A stretch of DNA of 64,000 nucleotides from Echinicola jeungdonensis (GTDB lineage Bacteria; Bacteroidota; Bacteroidia; Cytophagales; Cyclobacteriaceae), in assembly GCF_030409905.1 (NCBI RefSeq), contig NZ_JAUFQT010000001.1, positions 580,001 through 644,000 on the forward strand, read 5' to 3'. A model generated the notes under the pieces. The model saw nothing but the letters and a program-made list of their open reading frames with translations, was not told where the DNA came from and did not search any database. Below are positions 38,488-48,107 of the stretch, in pieces; the first letter of the stretch is position 1; each line of letters begins with the position of its first letter. The translations under genes were made by a program, and so were the position numbers.

Positions 38488-40035
38488 CTAAAGCTCGCGG
38501 TAAATAAAATTATCAAACTTCACTTTACCCTCCCCAAAAGCAAATAAGCCTGCCCTGAGGCTCAAAAACCTGCCAAAAATATTATGATTAAAACCCTGGG
38601 CATAAATGGTTCTTTCTACCCGTTGCCAGTCTTTTCCATCCGCACTAAAGTAAAGGATTACTTCATGGGCATCATTGAGAATTCTTATAAATCCATGTTT
38701 CCCCAATTGGTTGCTTTCACTGATTTTTCTGTGCTCTTGGTTGTAAACTGTAAATTGCTTAGTATCTACAGAAATGCGCATATTGGCCTGTTCATCGTAA
38801 AATAATGTCAGCCCCGCTGTAGCGCCCTCTTCTAGGGTATATTCCACTTGAATTTCATAATTCCGGTCTTTGGCATTGACTAACAATGGAGAGCTGTTTT
38901 CAAAAGAATTTCCATCTGCCATTAATTCCAGTTGGCCATTTTCCATCTCCACCCTTTCCGGGGAATAAAGGTTAAAGAACTGCCATTGAAGCCCAAGCTC
39001 CTTCCCTGAAAAATCATCGGAAAGTACATCTTCAGCAATTTCATTGGAACCTGCGGGTTTTCTGATCGGATCACCCGCTGACACTCCTGCCGGCACACGA
39101 AACCAGTCATCTTCCGTCCATTCTATAGGCAACATCAGAGTTTGACGGCCCAAGGTATGAAAGTCCTTTTCATAGCCATGATAGAGTATCCACCAGTTCC
39201 CTTCCACATCGTCCACAAGGGAACCATGTCCCTGGCTCCACCAACGTTCCTCCCGGCTATCAGTATGCACAATTGGATTATAGGGAGAATTTTCCCAAGG
39301 GCCTAGTGGAGATTTAGCTCTTCCGGATACGACCATATGTGAAGTAGCTGGGCCGGCGGTGCCTCCTTCGGCCACCGTTTGATAATAATAGCCATTTTTA
39401 ACAGTGGACTTGGGAGATTCCAAACAAAAACACTCCGTGCTCCATGATTTTGGAAATTCCCAACCCTGATAACCTGGCTCCGGCTTCCCCACGTTGGACA
39501 AACCATCATCTGCTAAAGCTACGACATATCCTTTGGAAAGATACAGGTACCGATTTCCTTCCTCGTCTACTACATGACCAGGGTCAATGTATCCTTCTAG
39601 TTTCAAGTCCACTGGAGCTGACCAAGGACCTTCCGGTGATTTTGAAGTTACCACCCAATTGGTGCCACCTGCCGGAAAATAAATATAATATATCCCCTTG
39701 TGTTTAATTAAATCCGGTGCCCAAACAGAACCAATATTCTCTTTAAGGGCAAAGGCTACCCTTTCCCAGTGAATCAAATCGGTGGAGTGCCAAATCAACA
39801 AACCTGGATAATATTCAAAAGAGGAATGGGTCATGTAATAATCCTTTCCATCCCTAATGATGGTAGGGTCGGGATAATCTCCTCCTAATATTGGGTTTTG
39901 AAAGGTTTGCTCTTGCTTAACTTCCTCCACCATTTTTTCTGATTTTTCACCTTCCTCAGAAGTACATCCCATTAAAAAACTGATAAGCAGGATAAAAGAA
40001 AAGGTTGGGGGATAAACAATATTTAATCTGGTCAT
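38488..40035 (-). CDS. Lipoprotein glycoside hydrolase family 43
   Basis: 515 residues. Signal sequence with lipobox FLMGC (Cys24). The five-bladed propeller (about 45-330) has the catalytic base in GGDYPDPTIIRDG (Asp56) and the pKa-modulating Asp108 in GSVWAPD; a probable acid Glu lies in FCLESPK. The C-terminal beta-sandwich (about 335-515) resembles the GH43 accessory domain. GH43 enzymes release arabinose, xylose or galactose. First gene of a three-gene minus-strand cluster with DUF4955 and Sde182-like proteins. Confidence 0.93.
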   Translation of the reverse strand: MTRLNIVYPPTFSFILLISFLMGCTSEEGEKSEKMVEEVKQEQTFQNPILGGDYPDPTIIRDGKDYYMTHSSFEYYPGLLIWHSTDLIHWERVAFALKENIGSVWAPDLIKHKGIYYIYFPAGGTNWVVTSKSPEGPWSAPVDLKLEGYIDPGHVVDEEGNRYLYLSKGYVVALADDGLSNVGKPEPGYQGWEFPKSWSTECFCLESPKSTVKNGYYYQTVAEGGTAGPATSHMVVSGRAKSPLGPWENSPYNPIVHTDSREERWWSQGHGSLVDDVEGNWWILYHGYEKDFHTLGRQTLMLPIEWTEDDWFRVPAGVSAGDPIRKPAGSNEIAEDVLSDDFSGKELGLQWQFFNLYSPERVEMENGQLELMADGNSFENSSPLLVNAKDRNYEIQVEYTLEEGATAGLTLFYDEQANMRISVDTKQFTVYNQEHRKISESNQLGKHGFIRILNDAHEVILYFSADGKDWQRVERTIYAQGFNHNIFGRFLSLRAGLFAFGEGKVKFDNFIYREL

Positions 40036-40456
40036 TATTTAGGTTATTTAAAGAAATTAGAATATTGAGCCATTTTATTAAAAAAGGCTTTTAGGAAGGC
40101 CCTATTTCAATTGAAATATAAGACATTCTAACCATCGCTGGTTCTCTATTTAAAAATTTCTGTTTTAATGCGGAAGTTATTTCCTAATTGAATCAACTTG
40201 GAAATTTGTTTTCCCTTTTCCTCACCAATTGGGTTCCTTATGAGTTTGAAAACCTACTTAAAGCCTACCCCTGCCGCTTAAATTAGTTCATATTCCAATA
40301 GGCTAAGGGCAATCCTCTTCCTTGTAATTTCTCAATGTATATCTCCTACTTTTCTTCAAAACAAGTAAGGTTAAATGTTGCCTTAAAAATCAAACCATTT
40401 TCCCAAACAAGATAAAAACAACCTGGGATTACACCATTTTGGTGTTAGTTGAGCTC
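40036..40456. other. Intergenic region between the Gre factor and GH43
   Basis: 420 bp, AT-rich, between two minus-strand genes. It should contain the GH43 promoter and the end of the Gre-factor transcript. No open frame of note, repeat or strong hairpin was seen. Confidence 0.5.
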
Positions 40457-40960
40457 CTATTTATATACTATTTCCAAAACATCAAATACATTTTCTCCCC
40501 TGGCCAGTTTTAAAACTGCTTTTTCTCCTACTTTTTTATCAATTAAAGCTTTGGCCAAAGGGGAAGTAAAAGCAATTTTCCCTTTGGAAATATTGGCCTC
40601 ATCCACCCCAACGATCTGAAAGGTCTGGACTTTTTTGGTTGCCCCAACTTTGAGCTTTACGGTGGCTCCAAATCTAATTTCATCCTGGGGTTGATCTTGG
40701 AGGTTCACGACTTTAGCAGTTGCGATTCGAGCATCCAAAAGCTGTAACTTTGCTTTAATATGATTGGAAGCAATTCTTCGCTCTTTTTCATTCGCGCTGT
40801 CTAGGTTATTCCTTTCATCTAGCAGCATCTGCCTTTCGGCCAATAGTTCATCCATGCCAACTTGCGTCACATAGTTGGTTATCCCTTCAGGTAAATCCGC
40901 TCTGGGCGGTACCATTGGAACTTCTTCCTGATCATCTTCTTTGACAAATCCTCTGCTCAT
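40457..40960 (-). CDS. GreA/GreB-family transcript cleavage factor
   Basis: 167 residues from ATG 40960 (MSRGFVKEDDQEEVPMV); the open frame extends to 41032, but those residues are not family-like. The helical hairpin is suggested by LLAERQMLLDERNNLDSANEKE (residues about 37-60), followed by the FKBP-like C-terminal domain (about 95-167; GATVKLK, IAFTSPLAKALIDKKVGE). It rescues backtracked RNA polymerase. The N-terminal 30-residue extension is unlike E. coli GreA. Confidence 0.88.
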   Translation of the reverse strand: MSRGFVKEDDQEEVPMVPPRADLPEGITNYVTQVGMDELLAERQMLLDERNNLDSANEKERRIASNHIKAKLQLLDARIATAKVVNLQDQPQDEIRFGATVKLKVGATKKVQTFQIVGVDEANISKGKIAFTSPLAKALIDKKVGEKAVLKLARGENVFDVLEIVYK

Positions 40961-41380
40961 AGCTTTTACAATTTTTTCCTTTTTTCCCAAAGGGGAACAT
41001 AAATGAGTGTTTCTTAAAAAGAAACTTATCATTCTTTCAACTTAAAAAAAAGTTAATACCACCCCATGAAATTCCAAAATGTCCAATTCTTTAACCTAAC
41101 ATCAGATTAGGCCGGGTTTGTTCCTGATTTTGAAAGAGGGGCAATTTTATAAGGATCCTTCCAAGAAATAATTACGTTTCCAAGTCCAAGGCATTACCCT
41201 TATTGGATACCTACCCGGACCAATTTATCTTTTAATTTTTCACGGCTTTGCTTACTTTTTTAAAAACTATTTCGTGAACTTCTACCAATTTAATTACAAA
41301 AAGTCTCTATCTACCTTTTCCATATTAATCACCCTCACAACCCACTTTAATAGGGAAATTATAATTGCCACTGAAAGGTC
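40961..41380. other. Intergenic region with no recognisable gene
   Basis: About 420 bp between two minus-strand genes. A small hairpin CCTAA-CATCAGA-TTAGG (about 41095-41111) is present. Otherwise nothing beyond an AT-rich sequence was seen. Confidence 0.5.
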
Positions 41381-41818
41381 CTAATCAGTTATTCCTGGAA
41401 CATTGGGAGGAAAAACAAAAAACTCAAAAAAATTTCTATGGATTTCACTCACATGTTTTGCATAACTCTTCAAGCTTTTGGTTAACCATCTTGCATAATC
41501 TTCATCTAATTTCAAGATTACTTTATTTACCTCCTCAACCTCTTGACCTAAGGCTTGATGGTTCATCTCATCGAGGGGAGAGTATTGCTGAGTTAGCTGT
41601 TCCCACTGTGATTTAATTATTTTTTCAACTTCCCGATAAAAAGGCTGAAGTTCCGGAATGGCTGTAAATGTCCTAAAATGAGCTAATTCTATGGCATCTG
41701 CCTTTTCCTCCTCGTCAAATGCGCCATCTGTACTGGCTGCTAATAAGGAAACCAGTACAGGAGCTTTCAGCAATAACTCCCTGTCTTGCTGGGATAGTTT
41801 TTCAAATTCCTTTTGCAT
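41381..41818 (-). CDS. Helical protein, possibly TerB-like
   Basis: 145 residues, predicted all-alpha. The segment VSLLAASTDGAFDEEEKADAI resembles the acidic helix-loop of TerB-like proteins (A-A-x-D-G-x-x-x-x-E-E), but the similarity is weak. No signal peptide or membrane segment. Isolated, with wide gaps on both sides. Function not assigned. Confidence 0.6.
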   Translation of the reverse strand: MQKEFEKLSQQDRELLLKAPVLVSLLAASTDGAFDEEEKADAIELAHFRTFTAIPELQPFYREVEKIIKSQWEQLTQQYSPLDEMNHQALGQEVEEVNKVILKLDEDYARWLTKSLKSYAKHVSEIHRNFFEFFVFPPNVPGITD

Positions 41819-42016
41819 ATCCTTTTCTTTTAAAAATGGTCCTACAATCCTGGACGGATTTTTTAATCCAACTCAGAGCTCCAAAACCGGGTTTTTCAAA
41901 CCGGAAATTGTTAAAATCTCTAAGCCTGCCCTAGAATCTAAAAATCAAGTGGTTAAAAAAAATAATTACATATCAATTCCTAAAGGAAAATTGCAAACCA
42001 ATTATAAAAAAAGCCA

Positions 42017-42289
42017 TTAAGTCGTCATTTTTTGAAGCTTACCGTCCAACACAAAAGAAACCCATTTTGCTAACCTCGAATTACAACTTGTGAAGTTGTA
42101 ATCAATAAATCCATGAGCAAAAAGGTCATTTCCTGCGAATTTGCAATTATTGAAATTACAATTTTCATATTCAACTCTTGTTAATGAATATTCAGAGAAA
42201 TCCTGGTTTACAAAATTTTGTTCATCTACGTATTTTATTGCCTTTTTCCTTGTTTGATATTGACAAAGAAGCCTCCATAAATAACCCAT
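42017..42289 (-). CDS. Short pentapeptide-repeat-like protein
   Basis: 90 residues. The middle (about 28-68) shows spaced F/L/C residues as in pentapeptide repeats (NFVNQDFSEYSL, NCNFNNCKFAGNDLF), but only six to eight repeats are present and the ends do not fit, so it may be a remnant of a larger repeat protein. It starts one base after the DUF4256 stop and is probably cotranscribed. Confidence 0.55.
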   Translation of the reverse strand: MGYLWRLLCQYQTRKKAIKYVDEQNFVNQDFSEYSLTRVEYENCNFNNCKFAGNDLFAHGFIDYNFTSCNSRLAKWVSFVLDGKLQKMTT

Positions 42290-42290
42290 T

Positions 42291-42854
42291 TCAAACCCTT
42301 AAGGAACCTCGAAACCCTCTGGCGGCATAATAAGATTGCGCCCCGTTGTGGTATATGAAAACGTGATTATACCGACGGTCGCAAAAAAGAGCTCCACCTA
42401 ACCTTCTTATTTCGATAGGGGTTTGGACCCAACTGGAAGATTTGGTATCGAAATCTCCCAGTTGCTGCAATTCCCGGTATTGTTCTTCTGTCAATAGCTC
42501 AATACCCATTTCAGCAGCCATATCGATAACGTTATTTTTTGGAGGGTAGTCTTTTCTGGATTCTAGTGCCTCTCGGTCAAAACAAAGGCTTCTCCGGCCT
42601 TTGGGACTTTCTGCTGAACAGTCAAAAAAAATAAATTCACCAGATTTGTTATCAAGCCCCACCACATCAGGTTCTCCTCCAGTTCTTTCCATTTCAAATA
42701 ACGACCATATTTTTTCGGTATTTTTCTCCAACTTGAACTGCACTTCTGCCCATTCAATCCCCTGATGGCGGACCCTGTTTTTCTCAAAACGGGCCTTTAA
42801 GGTGCTTATCAATCCTTCAATTTGCTCGGCAGGCAATTCTTTTGGATTCCCCAT
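42291..42854 (-). CDS. DUF4256 family protein
   Basis: 187 residues, full length for DUF4256. Conserved-looking segments are RTGGEPDVVGLDN, FFDCSAESPKGRRSLCFDREAL and LGGALFCDRRYNHVFIYHNGA. Function unknown in the literature known to me. Followed immediately by the pentapeptide-like frame. Confidence 0.85.
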   Translation of the reverse strand: MGNPKELPAEQIEGLISTLKARFEKNRVRHQGIEWAEVQFKLEKNTEKIWSLFEMERTGGEPDVVGLDNKSGEFIFFDCSAESPKGRRSLCFDREALESRKDYPPKNNVIDMAAEMGIELLTEEQYRELQQLGDFDTKSSSWVQTPIEIRRLGGALFCDRRYNHVFIYHNGAQSYYAARGFRGSLRV

Positions 42855-42946
42855 GGCTTAAATCTGTTTTTTTTAAAGTATTCGTTTGGAAAGTTTTTCA
42901 ACTATCAAAAAAAGTTAATAAAGATGAATAAAAAGCCAGGTAAAGA

Positions 42947-43543
42947 TTACCGGTCATTCAAACCTTTTCCTTCAAATATTCTTCCAATACATTTTTCAAC
43001 CCTTGAGGCCCTGGTTTTGGATTGTTTAGGTTGGGAAAAATGAAGCAGGTATCCCCTCTGCCGGCCTGGCGTCAGGGCTTCAAAAGCCTTTTTTAAGGTT
43101 GGGCTTTCATCCAATTTCATTTGGAATTCTTCTGGGACATTGTATTCTCTGGTCTTTTTTAAATCAACCTTCAGTCCCGCCCTTTCCACTTCAATGGCTT
43201 GCCTGATATAATCCTTTAGTGTGGATTCCATCTCCTGTATTTTCTGAACATGGGTAAATCTGATTTGTCGGGCCGATTGAACATTTTCAGTTTGTTGGAT
43301 CAGAATTCCTTTTGGATCTTTTAACAAGGCACCTTTGTGAAAAAAAAACGCACAATATTCTTTAAAACCATGAATAAGGACAATGTTGTTTCCCTCATGA
43401 GTGTAACAAGGCTTTCCCCATTTCAACTCTTCTTTAAGTCCACAATCAAGGACTACAAATCTTAAAAATTCAAATTCCTCCTGCCATTTATCAGTTTTAT
43501 TAAAGAAAAAGTCAACCTTTGGATTTAAATGTTTTTTTTCCAT
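42947..43543 (-). CDS. YdeI/OmpD-associated family protein
   Basis: 198 residues. The N-terminal half resembles the DUF1801/YdhG-like fold (LRFVVLDCGLKEELKWGKPCY, FFHKGALLKDPKGIL), and the C-terminal half carries the YdeI tail (FQMKLDESPTLKKAFEALTPGRQRGYLLH). Cytoplasmic. Role is not established. Monocistronic. Confidence 0.85.
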   Translation of the reverse strand: MEKKHLNPKVDFFFNKTDKWQEEFEFLRFVVLDCGLKEELKWGKPCYTHEGNNIVLIHGFKEYCAFFFHKGALLKDPKGILIQQTENVQSARQIRFTHVQKIQEMESTLKDYIRQAIEVERAGLKVDLKKTREYNVPEEFQMKLDESPTLKKAFEALTPGRQRGYLLHFSQPKQSKTRASRVEKCIGRIFEGKGLNDR

Positions 43544-44148
43544 AAAAGTATACTTTATTAAAATCCCGCTTTCTGTTCACTCCTAAAATCATAACAAAAC
43601 AACTGAATATTAAATGATTATCCATCTATTTCGAGCTTTCATTGCCAAGTTGCCTCAAAAATCCCCCTATGTCAACTCCATATAAATTTCTGAAAATTAA
43701 AAAGATTTAGATAAAGTAGCTACTCAAGGGAAATACAAAAACCAAATCATTGCTTCCTTCAAAAAAGGGGAGAAAGTTTATGATATGAAATTGAACTTCC
43801 CAGTTCCTGGTTTGGAAAAACGGTCTTGATCTGAGTACGATTTTTAAATTTGAGAAATTTAATAGCTAAGGTCTTTGTGCCAAAGAAATGTCTTCGGCAT
43901 AGCATGAGGCCTTGTGCTTTCGGCCATTTGAAGGAAAAAGGGGATGATAGCCTGGCCCTGGAAACAAGAACCCTTATATCAGGAGATTCCCATGGTTTTC
44001 TCGCCACAAATCCAACCCTAAACCTGCGGAGTGACGTTTTATTAAACCGAACCGAGGTTCTTAATCATCCCCCTTTTCAATCTTTGAATTCGCCCACACT
44101 CCAGGTAAAAACTATTTTAAGGTAAAATATTCTAATAGTCTGTGGCTA
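43544..44148. other. Intergenic region, possible dispersed repeat
   Basis: 605 bp between the YdeI-like gene and the histidine kinase gene. Long open frames are present on both strands (43759-44007 minus, 43850-44125 plus) but neither shows a plausible protein, which is the look of a non-coding repeat element rather than a gene. No inverted ends were found. Confidence 0.35.
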
Positions 44149-45414
44149 TCAATAACCCTTACTTTTCCTATCCTCCAAGTTATTGGGAATTTGAAGAATA
44201 AAGGTGGTTCCTTTATTTTCTTGGCTAATAAAATCTATCGTTCCATCAAGAAGATTAATATAATGTTTAACAATATTTAGCCCTAGTCCTGTGCCCGGAA
44301 TGTCGTTTACGTTATTTGCCCTGAAAAACTTGCTGAAAATTTTTTCCTGTTGGTTTTGGGGTATCCCAATCCCTTGGTCTTTAACAATCAATGTTATTTG
44401 AGAATCTGTAACATTGGCTATAAGGTAAATGTCCCTATCTGAATATTTGATAGCATTAGACAGCAAATTGATCAATACATTCCGCAATATTATTTTATCT
44501 ACAGTCAGGTCTGGGGAACCATTAAGGCAAATTTGGATGGTTTGCCCTACCTTTTTCATTCCATCGAGGCCCTCGGATATTTCCCTCAGAAAGGAATTCA
44601 GATCAATCCTCTCTATATTAGGTTCCACCTTTCTTTGCTCTAATTTATCGAGGGAAAGGAAGTCATTTAGGGTTTCAATTAGCGCTTTGACCGATGATTT
44701 TATTCGGTTCAGTTGTTTGTATCCATTACCCTTTTGGTTAGCCTCTATATATTTTTGGACAAGGAAAGCACTTGAAAGGATCGTACTCAATGGGGTTCGA
44801 AATTCATGGCTAGCCATGGAAACAATCGTTGACTTCATTTTATGAATCTCAATTTCCCTTTCCAGGGCATCGGAAAGTTCATTGGTACGTTCTTTGACCT
44901 TAAGTTCCAGCTTGTTTTTTACTTCTATATTTTCTATTGACACAGCAGTAAGATCTGCCAATGCTTGAAGGATCCTAACTTCCTGCTCTGTGGGATGGTG
45001 AGGGGTAGCCCAATAATTACCGATTGCACCAATGGGGTCCAAAGAACGAATGGGAACCATGGTCAAACTTATTACGAAAGTTGACTTATAAACATCTATG
45101 GGAACCCGGTCATCCATATAAATATCATCAATTACAACTGGTTTCTTGTTTTCCATAACCCAGCCACTGATACAACTGGACATGGGGAACCTTTCACCTT
45201 TCCACAATGGACTAATGGCATCCTCTTCTGCATAGTAACACTTGTCCTCCTCCCTAAGAACAAATGTTGCCCCATCTGCACCTGTTAACCTGCGTGCATA
45301 ATAACGAACAACTTGCATGATTCCCTGAATATCGTGCGCCAGAGATAGCTTTTGGACAATATTCACCAATTGTTCAGTATCTATTATTCCAGGGTTTGGG
45401 CTTATTGTTTTCAT
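44149..45414 (-). CDS. GAF-domain sensor histidine kinase
   Basis: 421 residues, no membrane segment. GAF sensor domain (about 25-175), coiled linker, HisKA dimerisation domain with MASHEFRTPLS (phospho-His about 204) and HATPase domain with N-box NVLINLLSNAIKYSD, G1 VKDQGIGIP and G2 GTGLGLNIV. A cytoplasmic kinase that senses an internal signal. No response regulator is adjacent, so it is an orphan. Confidence 0.95.
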   Translation of the reverse strand: MKTISPNPGIIDTEQLVNIVQKLSLAHDIQGIMQVVRYYARRLTGADGATFVLREEDKCYYAEEDAISPLWKGERFPMSSCISGWVMENKKPVVIDDIYMDDRVPIDVYKSTFVISLTMVPIRSLDPIGAIGNYWATPHHPTEQEVRILQALADLTAVSIENIEVKNKLELKVKERTNELSDALEREIEIHKMKSTIVSMASHEFRTPLSTILSSAFLVQKYIEANQKGNGYKQLNRIKSSVKALIETLNDFLSLDKLEQRKVEPNIERIDLNSFLREISEGLDGMKKVGQTIQICLNGSPDLTVDKIILRNVLINLLSNAIKYSDRDIYLIANVTDSQITLIVKDQGIGIPQNQQEKIFSKFFRANNVNDIPGTGLGLNIVKHYINLLDGTIDFISQENKGTTFILQIPNNLEDRKSKGY

Positions 45415-45872
45415 TTGGCATCAACTTCGAATTGAACACAAAATCTGAGGCTCCTAGGAGTGGTTGTTTTAAATCATGAGTGATTGACCTCTGAAATCCG
45501 GGTTAATGAAAAGTTTTTTTCATTTGGGAGTTTCAGTCCTTCTGGCTTTAACCATTTCCAAATACTCCAAAAAGAAAATTTGGAAAAATTGGAACGATGG
45601 CAATAATTACTATCACTATGATTAATTTAGTAAAATTCTCTAAGCAATAAAATCAGTTCAGCATATAAAAGCCTATCCTTATGAGGATTTATTGAGCCCA
45701 GGTAATATTAGCATAGGAAGAATGGCATTTAAAATGCACCAAAAATCAAGTATTATTGAAGCAGGAAAAATATTAGAATTCCTCCATTGGAAGACGCGAT
45801 TAATAAAAACCTACCTTTTGATAATTTGTTTTTTCCCTTTTTAGATTTTCTGTTACCCAGGCTTATTTTTAA
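45415..45872. other. Intergenic region upstream of the histidine kinase
   Basis: About 460 bp, AT-rich. It must contain the promoter of the histidine kinase. No convincing reading frame, hairpin or repeat was seen before the VOC pseudogene that begins at its right edge. Confidence 0.5.
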
Positions 45873-46060
45873 TCATATATGTGACGGGAGATTGATAGTC
45901 ACACCATTGGGATCTTCCACAAAAAATCCGCCTTACTCCCCAACTTTCATTGGTAATCTCATAAGCAATATTACAACCCATTTCCTTAGCCCTACTATGC
46001 ATTTGGCCTACATGGGAAATTCAACTGACAAAAAAATAGATCATCAGAATTTACTTCAGC
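45873..46060 (-). pseudogene. Broken VOC (glyoxalase-like) gene fragment
   Basis: The minus strand encodes the C-terminal half of a VOC protein in two frames: HVGQMHSRAKEMGCNIAYEI and then TNESWGVRRIF, continuing in a second frame as GFFVEDPNGVTINLPSHI and a TGA at 45873-45875. EDPNGVTIN is the classic VOC end motif. A frameshift lies near the T run around 45920, an in-frame stop lies upstream, and the N-terminal half is missing, so this is a decayed remnant abutting the flavodoxin gene. Confidence 0.75.
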
Positions 46061-46778
46061 CTTTCTCAGGATTTTGAAAATTCCAACGGGTACCTTCATC
46101 CCAGTCCTTTCTCGAATTTCCATATGGTGGGTAACCTTGGTTTTCTTTTAATATTTTGGCCAGATGCATTAAGTTATATGTCATGAATGTGGTGTTTCGG
46201 TTGGTAAAGTCATTCTCAAAAGCATTTGACCCCTTATCCAAATAACTAGGCCCAGGTCCAATTTCACCAAGCCAGGCACAATCTGCCTGTGGAGGGATAG
46301 AATACCCGATATGTTGCATGGCATACAATATCCCCATGGCACAGTGTTTTGCACCATCTTCATTTCCGGTAATAATGCAGCCCCCCACCTTGCCATAATA
46401 TAAATATTGGCCTTTTTCATTTTTTTTACCACTCATACTATAAAGCCTTTCGATCAGCTTTTGGCAAACTGAGGATTTTTGGCCAAGCCAAATGGGAGTC
46501 CCGATTATTAAAATATCAGCATCAAAAATATCCTTGAATAATTCAGGCCATTCATCCTTTTCCCAGCCAAATTCTTTCATATCCGGATAAACCCCTGATG
46601 CCACTTCATAATCCACCAACCGGATCTGCTTAACCTCAACTCCCTCCTTTTTCATAATGTTTATTGAAACATCCATTAACCCCTTTGTGTGGCTTACCTC
46701 CGGAGTTCTCTTTAATGTACAATTAACATACATTGCTTTAAGTCCTGAAAAATCAATTTTATCCATAACTTCTTTCAT
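46056..46778 (-). CDS. Flavodoxin-family NAD(P)H-dependent oxidoreductase
   Basis: 240 residues with a flavodoxin-like fold: ILIIGTPIWLGQKSSVCQKLIERL (residues about 93-117) binds FMN, and GKVGGCIITGNEDGAKHCAMG continues the FMN site. The C-terminal tail is longer than in simple NADPH:FMN reductases. Cytoplasmic; probably reduces quinones or similar substrates. Stands alone, with a large upstream gap. Confidence 0.85.
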   Translation of the reverse strand: MKEVMDKIDFSGLKAMYVNCTLKRTPEVSHTKGLMDVSINIMKKEGVEVKQIRLVDYEVASGVYPDMKEFGWEKDEWPELFKDIFDADILIIGTPIWLGQKSSVCQKLIERLYSMSGKKNEKGQYLYYGKVGGCIITGNEDGAKHCAMGILYAMQHIGYSIPPQADCAWLGEIGPGPSYLDKGSNAFENDFTNRNTTFMTYNLMHLAKILKENQGYPPYGNSRKDWDEGTRWNFQNPEKG

Positions 46779-47366
46779 TAAATTTTACAAATGGACCTCT
46801 TTCTTTTAGCTAACAATAAAATACTTGTGAAAAAAAATCTCTTCCTATATTTTGGTTTTATTGTTAATGTCTACTTTTAATAATTACACCCCAAGATTTA
46901 AAGAATACTGTTGAACTACTGAAAATTTTTCAGCATTACTTTCTAAAATTAACAACAGGCTTAGCCACTTAATGTAACAATTATACTTTAGCTTATTTCA
47001 AGCGAAAAGCAAGCAAAAGTGGTCCATTAATTCTAAAGTTACTTACGGTTTTTTCAAAACCTTTATAAGCTAAAAAAATTAGCCATGCAATGCTCGGAAA
47101 ATTCTACTATTTCGATTCCGGGTTTCTTCCTAAAATCCAAACAACTCCTACACTAAACAAAAAAAATCACTGAATAACAAACAGTTACATTTTACATAAT
47201 TAAATCAACGAGACTCTTAACTGAAAAAAATGGATCCTCTTGTGAACTCCAGGAACTGGACTACAATAATGCTAAAAATCACCAAACAATCTGTTGTAAC
47301 ATGCATTTGGAATCGCTAAATTAAGCAAAGGAAGGGCTGGATTATTTAAGTTTGGATGCAACTATC
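46779..47366. other. Intergenic region between divergent genes
   Basis: 588 bp between the flavodoxin gene (minus) and the LolA-like operon (plus). TAAGTTTG at 47347-47354 fits the -7 consensus and lies 12 bp before the LolA-like ATG, but there is no TTTG at the 19-bp spacing. No gene recognised. Confidence 0.45.
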
Positions 47367-48107
47367 ATGAAAACAACCGTAGGAATACTTTTTCTTTTTT
47401 TATCCTTTTTCGCCAATGCCCAGGATGCTACCGAGATCATCAAAAAGGTAGATCAAAAAATGAGGGGAAACTCTTCCTCATCCAACATGACCATGAAGAT
47501 TATCCGGCCAGATTGGTCCAGGGAAATATCAATGAAAGGTTGGACCTTGGGCACTAATTATTCTTTGATATTGATCACAGCACCTGCACGAGACCAGGGT
47601 ACTGCCTTCCTTAAACGGGATAAGGAAATATGGAACTGGCAACCCACCATTGACCGGGTGGTTAAGTTACCTCCCTCTATGATGAGTCAATCCTGGATGG
47701 GGTCAGATTTTACCAATGATGATTTGGTTAAGGAATCCTCCGTTGTACACGATTATCACCATTTTATCCGAGGGGATTCTACCATCAAGGGGTACGATTG
47801 CTGGAAACTTGAACTTATTCCTAAGGAAGATGCAGCGGTGGTCTGGGGTTCTATTGAGTTATTTGTCTCAAAAAAGGATTATATCGAACTTTTGATCCGG
47901 TATTATGACGAGGAGGGATATCTTATCAATACCATGATCCTTTCCGAAATCAAGGAAATGGATGGAAGGATTATCCCCACCAAAATGGAAATGATCCCTG
48001 CTGAAACCCCCAAACAACGAACGGTTATCATTTATAATAATATCGACTTTGATATCGATGTCGATGAAAGTTTTTTCTCCATTCAAAAAATGAAACGCAT
48101 ACGCTGA
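47367..48107 (+). CDS. LolA-like outer-membrane lipoprotein-sorting protein
   Basis: 246 residues from ATG 47367 (an upstream in-frame TTG is rejected). Signal peptide to about residue 18 (FLSFFANAQ), then a periplasmic LolA-type half-barrel: MRGNSSSSNMTMKIIRPDW, GTAFLKRDKEIWNWQP and CWKLELIPK. Such proteins carry lipoproteins or lipids across the periplasm. The stop overlaps the first permease start as TGATG. First gene of a five-gene export-like operon. Confidence 0.88.
   Translation: MKTTVGILFLFLSFFANAQDATEIIKKVDQKMRGNSSSSNMTMKIIRPDWSREISMKGWTLGTNYSLILITAPARDQGTAFLKRDKEIWNWQPTIDRVVKLPPSMMSQSWMGSDFTNDDLVKESSVVHDYHHFIRGDSTIKGYDCWKLELIPKEDAAVVWGSIELFVSKKDYIELLIRYYDEEGYLINTMILSEIKEMDGRIIPTKMEMIPAETPKQRTVIIYNNIDFDIDVDESFFSIQKMKRIR

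Noticed and set aside
43759..44007. An 82-residue frame on the minus strand
   Set aside because: An unusual basic composition with no domain-like pattern, overlapping another open frame on the other strand. Treated as non-coding or repeat.
45787..46077. A 96-residue plus-strand frame
   Set aside because: It is antisense to the VOC pseudogene; the VOC end motif on the other strand explains it better.
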